The translations under genes and the position numbers were made by a program. From Nocardia cyriacigeorgica (lineage in GTDB: Bacteria > Actinomycetota > Actinomycetes > Mycobacteriales > Mycobacteriaceae), in the NCBI RefSeq assembly GCF_010868145.1, contig NZ_JAAGUY010000010.1, positions 62,001 to 126,000 of the forward strand: 64,000 bases of DNA. The letters run 5' to 3'. Positions 62,236 through 64,000 of the stretch are shown one piece after another (the stretch's first letter is position 1; each line of letters starts with the position of its first letter). The notes below the pieces were generated by a model. The model was not told where the DNA came from, searched no databases, and saw nothing but the letters and a program-made list of their open reading frames with translations.

Positions 62236-63389
62236 CCGCGCACCGCCTCGAATGTCGCGCGCAGGTAGGCGTCGGCGCGATCCGAGCCGATCAGGCCAGG
62301 GGCCATCCGGTTCATGGTGTAGGCGAAGGTGGTGCGGTGGTCGAGGTCGTTGACCACCATCGCGCCGCCGAACCCGGCCCACCAGCACACCCGGCCCTCG
62401 GGGACCTCCGGCGCCGTCTGCGGTTGCGGCAAGCCGTAGCCGATGCCGAAGCGCAGTGGTAGCAGCAGCGCGAGATCCACGCCATCGGACTGTTTCCGGA
62501 AGATCAGCTCGATCGTCCGGTCCGATAACAGCCTGCGACCGCCCAGCTCGCCGCCGCAGGACACCAGCGACTGCACCCGGGCCACCGAACGGGCATTGCC
62601 GTGGCCGTTCACGGCGCCGATCTCCGACTGCCGCCAGCCCGGGCTCGCGGTCTCCGCTATGTCGAGCAGCGGGCTGGTGAGCGTCTTGACCAGGATGCTG
62701 TCCGGATCCAGCGTGGCCATGTCGAATTCCGGCATGGCGGGCGGGATCAGGGTGGCGATCCGCCCGTGGTGCTCGGGCGCGGTGCCGATATGGAAGTCCG
62801 CGCCCAGCGGCCCGGCGAGCTCTTCGGCGAAGAACTCGCCCAGCGTGCGCCCGGTGACGCGGTGGATCACCGTGCCGATCAGGTGGCCGTAGTCGAGTGC
62901 GTGGTATCCCGACGCCGTGCCAGGTTCCCACCACGGGGCTTGGCCGGCCAACCGGGCCGCGGACGCCGCGGTGTCGTAGATGTCGGGCAGTTCGATCGGC
63001 GGCTGCCATCCCGAGACGCCGGAGGTGTGGGCGAGCAGGTGCCGGATTTCGATGCCGCCCTTGCCGTTCGCCGCGAACTCCGGCCAGTACCTGGCAACCT
63101 TTGCGTCCACATCCAGCTCGCCGCGGTCTACGAGCAGCAAGGCGCACAGCGCGGTCATCGTCTTGGTGATGGAGAAGACGTTGACCAGGGTGTCCTCGGT
63201 CCATGGCACGCTGCGTCGCGGGTCACGATGGCCGCCCCAGAGATCGACGACCGTTTCACCGTCGACCGTGATGCATATCGAGGCACCCAGCTCGTCGCCG
63301 GAGGCGAGCCGCGCCTCCAGCTCTGTGCGGACCTGCGCGAATTGCTCGGCGCAGAAGCCCGACGTGGCGGTTCCTGTCGTACTGGTCAT
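62232..63389 (-). CDS. Serine hydrolase of the EstB/class C beta-lactamase fold
   Basis: 385 aa from ATG 63389; the frame is open upstream but lacks a signal. Catalytic SxxK is present as VFSITKTMTALCALLL (about residue 68), with LLAHTSGVSGW, Tyr in GYHALDYGHLIGTVI and the late WWAGFGGAMVVN in place of HxG. Probable carboxylesterase acting in the cytosol. In the operon it sits after the flavin monooxygenase, the position an ester-hydrolase would need after a Baeyer-Villiger step. Unlike the gene at 24353, its catalytic residues are intact. Confidence 0.9.
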   Translation of the reverse strand: MTSTTGTATSGFCAEQFAQVRTELEARLASGDELGASICITVDGETVVDLWGGHRDPRRSVPWTEDTLVNVFSITKTMTALCALLLVDRGELDVDAKVARYWPEFAANGKGGIEIRHLLAHTSGVSGWQPPIELPDIYDTAASAARLAGQAPWWEPGTASGYHALDYGHLIGTVIHRVTGRTLGEFFAEELAGPLGADFHIGTAPEHHGRIATLIPPAMPEFDMATLDPDSILVKTLTSPLLDIAETASPGWRQSEIGAVNGHGNARSVARVQSLVSCGGELGGRRLLSDRTIELIFRKQSDGVDLALLLPLRFGIGYGLPQPQTAPEVPEGRVCWWAGFGGAMVVNDLDHRTTFAYTMNRMAPGLIGSDRADAYLRATFEAVRG

Positions 63390-63396
63390 CGCCGTC

Positions 63397-64000
63397 TCAC
63401 ACGTGCTCGAGCGTACGAGCCGGGACAGGAAGCGAATTACCCTCGGCTGCCGCGCGTTTCGCGCCGCGCTCGAGTTCGCGCCGCATATCCCGCACATACG
63501 GTACGAACTCGGTCTGGATGGTGTGCCGGGGCGAGTCGTAGTAGCGGCCGGTTCGGGTGGATTCCGCGGATCGAATGGTCGCCTGCATCTCCTGCGCCGA
63601 GGGCAGGTGATAGCGGCCGGTCAGATAGGCGGCGACCAGCTTGGACTGCTGTTCGGCGAAATTCACCAGGGTGGGCAGCGACTGCGCAAGGCCGAGGAAG
63701 AACAGGTTGTCGATTCCTGGCTTGATCATCTGCTTGAACAGCGGGAAGTGGTTATCGGCGTCGGGCAGCAGGTCTGGATCGGAAAAGAACGGAAACGAGA
63801 TGCGGTACCCGGTGGCGCAGACGATCACGTCCACCTCATCGGTGCTGCCGTCGGCGAAGCGCACCCGCGGCCCCTCCAATGCGGTGATCGCGGGCTTGAA
63901 TGTGATGTCGCCGCAACCGGCGCGGTGCAGGAACTCCTCGCTGGCCGAAGGATGGGCCTCGAATGGCAGGTGGTCCGGCCTCGGCAGGCCGTAGTCCTCC
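63397..64000 (-). CDS. Flavin-containing monooxygenase, N-terminal part beyond the window
   Basis: The frame is open to the right edge, so about 200 codons of the C-terminal end are visible. It contains the class B FMO/BVMO signature DVIVCATGYRISFPF, then NHFPLFKQMIKPGIDNLFFL and SLPTLVNFAEQQSKLVAAYL, which resemble MymA-type FMOs. It would use NADPH, FAD and O2 to oxygenate a ketone or soft nucleophile. First visible gene of the operon; the esterase begins 7 nt after its stop. Confidence 0.87.
   Translation of the reverse strand, partial: EDYGLPRPDHLPFEAHPSASEEFLHRAGCGDITFKPAITALEGPRVRFADGSTDEVDVIVCATGYRISFPFFSDPDLLPDADNHFPLFKQMIKPGIDNLFFLGLAQSLPTLVNFAEQQSKLVAAYLTGRYHLPSAQEMQATIRSAESTRTGRYYDSPRHTIQTEFVPYVRDMRRELERGAKRAAAEGNSLPVPARTLEHV

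Noticed and set aside
62236..63204. Upstream extension of the alcohol dehydrogenase frame
   Set aside because: It lies antisense-free but out of frame within the serine hydrolase gene and has no protein-like character; ATGA coupling at 62235 fixes the start.
1..64000. CRISPR arrays, insertion sequences, phage genes
   Set aside because: No regularly spaced repeats, transposase motifs or structural phage proteins were recognised on either strand.

Overview
The window is G+C-rich DNA from an actinomycete of the Mycobacteriales, most likely Nocardia or a close relative. The reasons are frequent GTG starts, very short gaps with TGATG/ATGA overlaps, EspC- and WXG-type ESX proteins, a mycobacterial-type tmRNA tag (ADSHQREYALAA), and gene neighbourhoods like those of Mycobacterium tuberculosis: prfB-mscS-(proline-rich small ORF)-ftsE-ftsX, smpB-ssrA, a fadE24-fadE23 pair, crcB-crcB-pgm. 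No phage, transposase, CRISPR array or plasmid gene was seen. The taxonomic call is from gene content and protein style; no search was run.

Layout. 0-4.3 kb: the 3' part of a MerR regulator, two lipoproteins, and a four-gene minus-strand operon with an EspC-like and a WXG-type protein but no secretion machinery. 4.4-8.4 kb: the FadE23/FadE24-like acyl-CoA dehydrogenase pair behind two identical-pattern palindromes, then an IdeR-box-preceded iron-siderophore binding lipoprotein. 8.4-13.2 kb: cell-division and translation core (ftsX, ftsE, a short membrane ORF, mscS, prfB). 13-22 kb: MLTR regulator with a divergent flavin reductase, hisN, recQ, secreted beta-propeller and phosphatase proteins, and a marR-MFS efflux unit. 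22-23 kb: smpB, tmRNA and a strong terminator. 23-29.9 kb: ADP-ribosylglycohydrolase, a serine-hydrolase-fold lipoprotein lacking its catalytic residues, a LIP-type lipase and a divergent PucR regulator that is followed by a degenerate in-frame copy of its own 3' end.

30-34.1 kb is the most distinctive block: an uninterrupted operon of an ECF-type sigma factor, a protein joining an RsrA-spaced zinc anti-sigma motif to an Asp23/Gls24 domain, further Asp23-type proteins, and small AmaP/DUF6286/DUF2273-like membrane proteins. It reads as a membrane-anchored envelope-stress system with its own sigma/anti-sigma switch. It is followed by a sirtuin, two paralogous AraC regulators flanking a cupin gene (each AraC gene with the same upstream element), a free-standing archaeal-type ThrRS editing domain, a sugar-lactone oxidase, and a TetR/MFS pair with twin operators.

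42.4-48.8 kb: second LIP-type lipase, paired fluoride channels, phosphoglucomutase, MFS transporter, DsbA-like protein and tRNA-Ala(GGC). 48.8-54.5 kb: a more eroded region (413 bp without a gene, a 22-bp perfect tandem repeat, a frameshifted VOC pseudogene) holding a double DoxX protein, an ECF41/SigJ-type sigma factor, a DoxX protein, a DUF6326-type protein and a two-component system. 54.6-64 kb: PucR and divergent D-amino-acid dehydrogenase, then a minus-strand catabolic operon, flavin monooxygenase (cut by the window end), serine esterase, Zn alcohol dehydrogenase, acyl-CoA synthetase and N-acyl-D-amino-acid-deacylase-like amidohydrolase, similar in logic to the mymA operon of M. tuberculosis.
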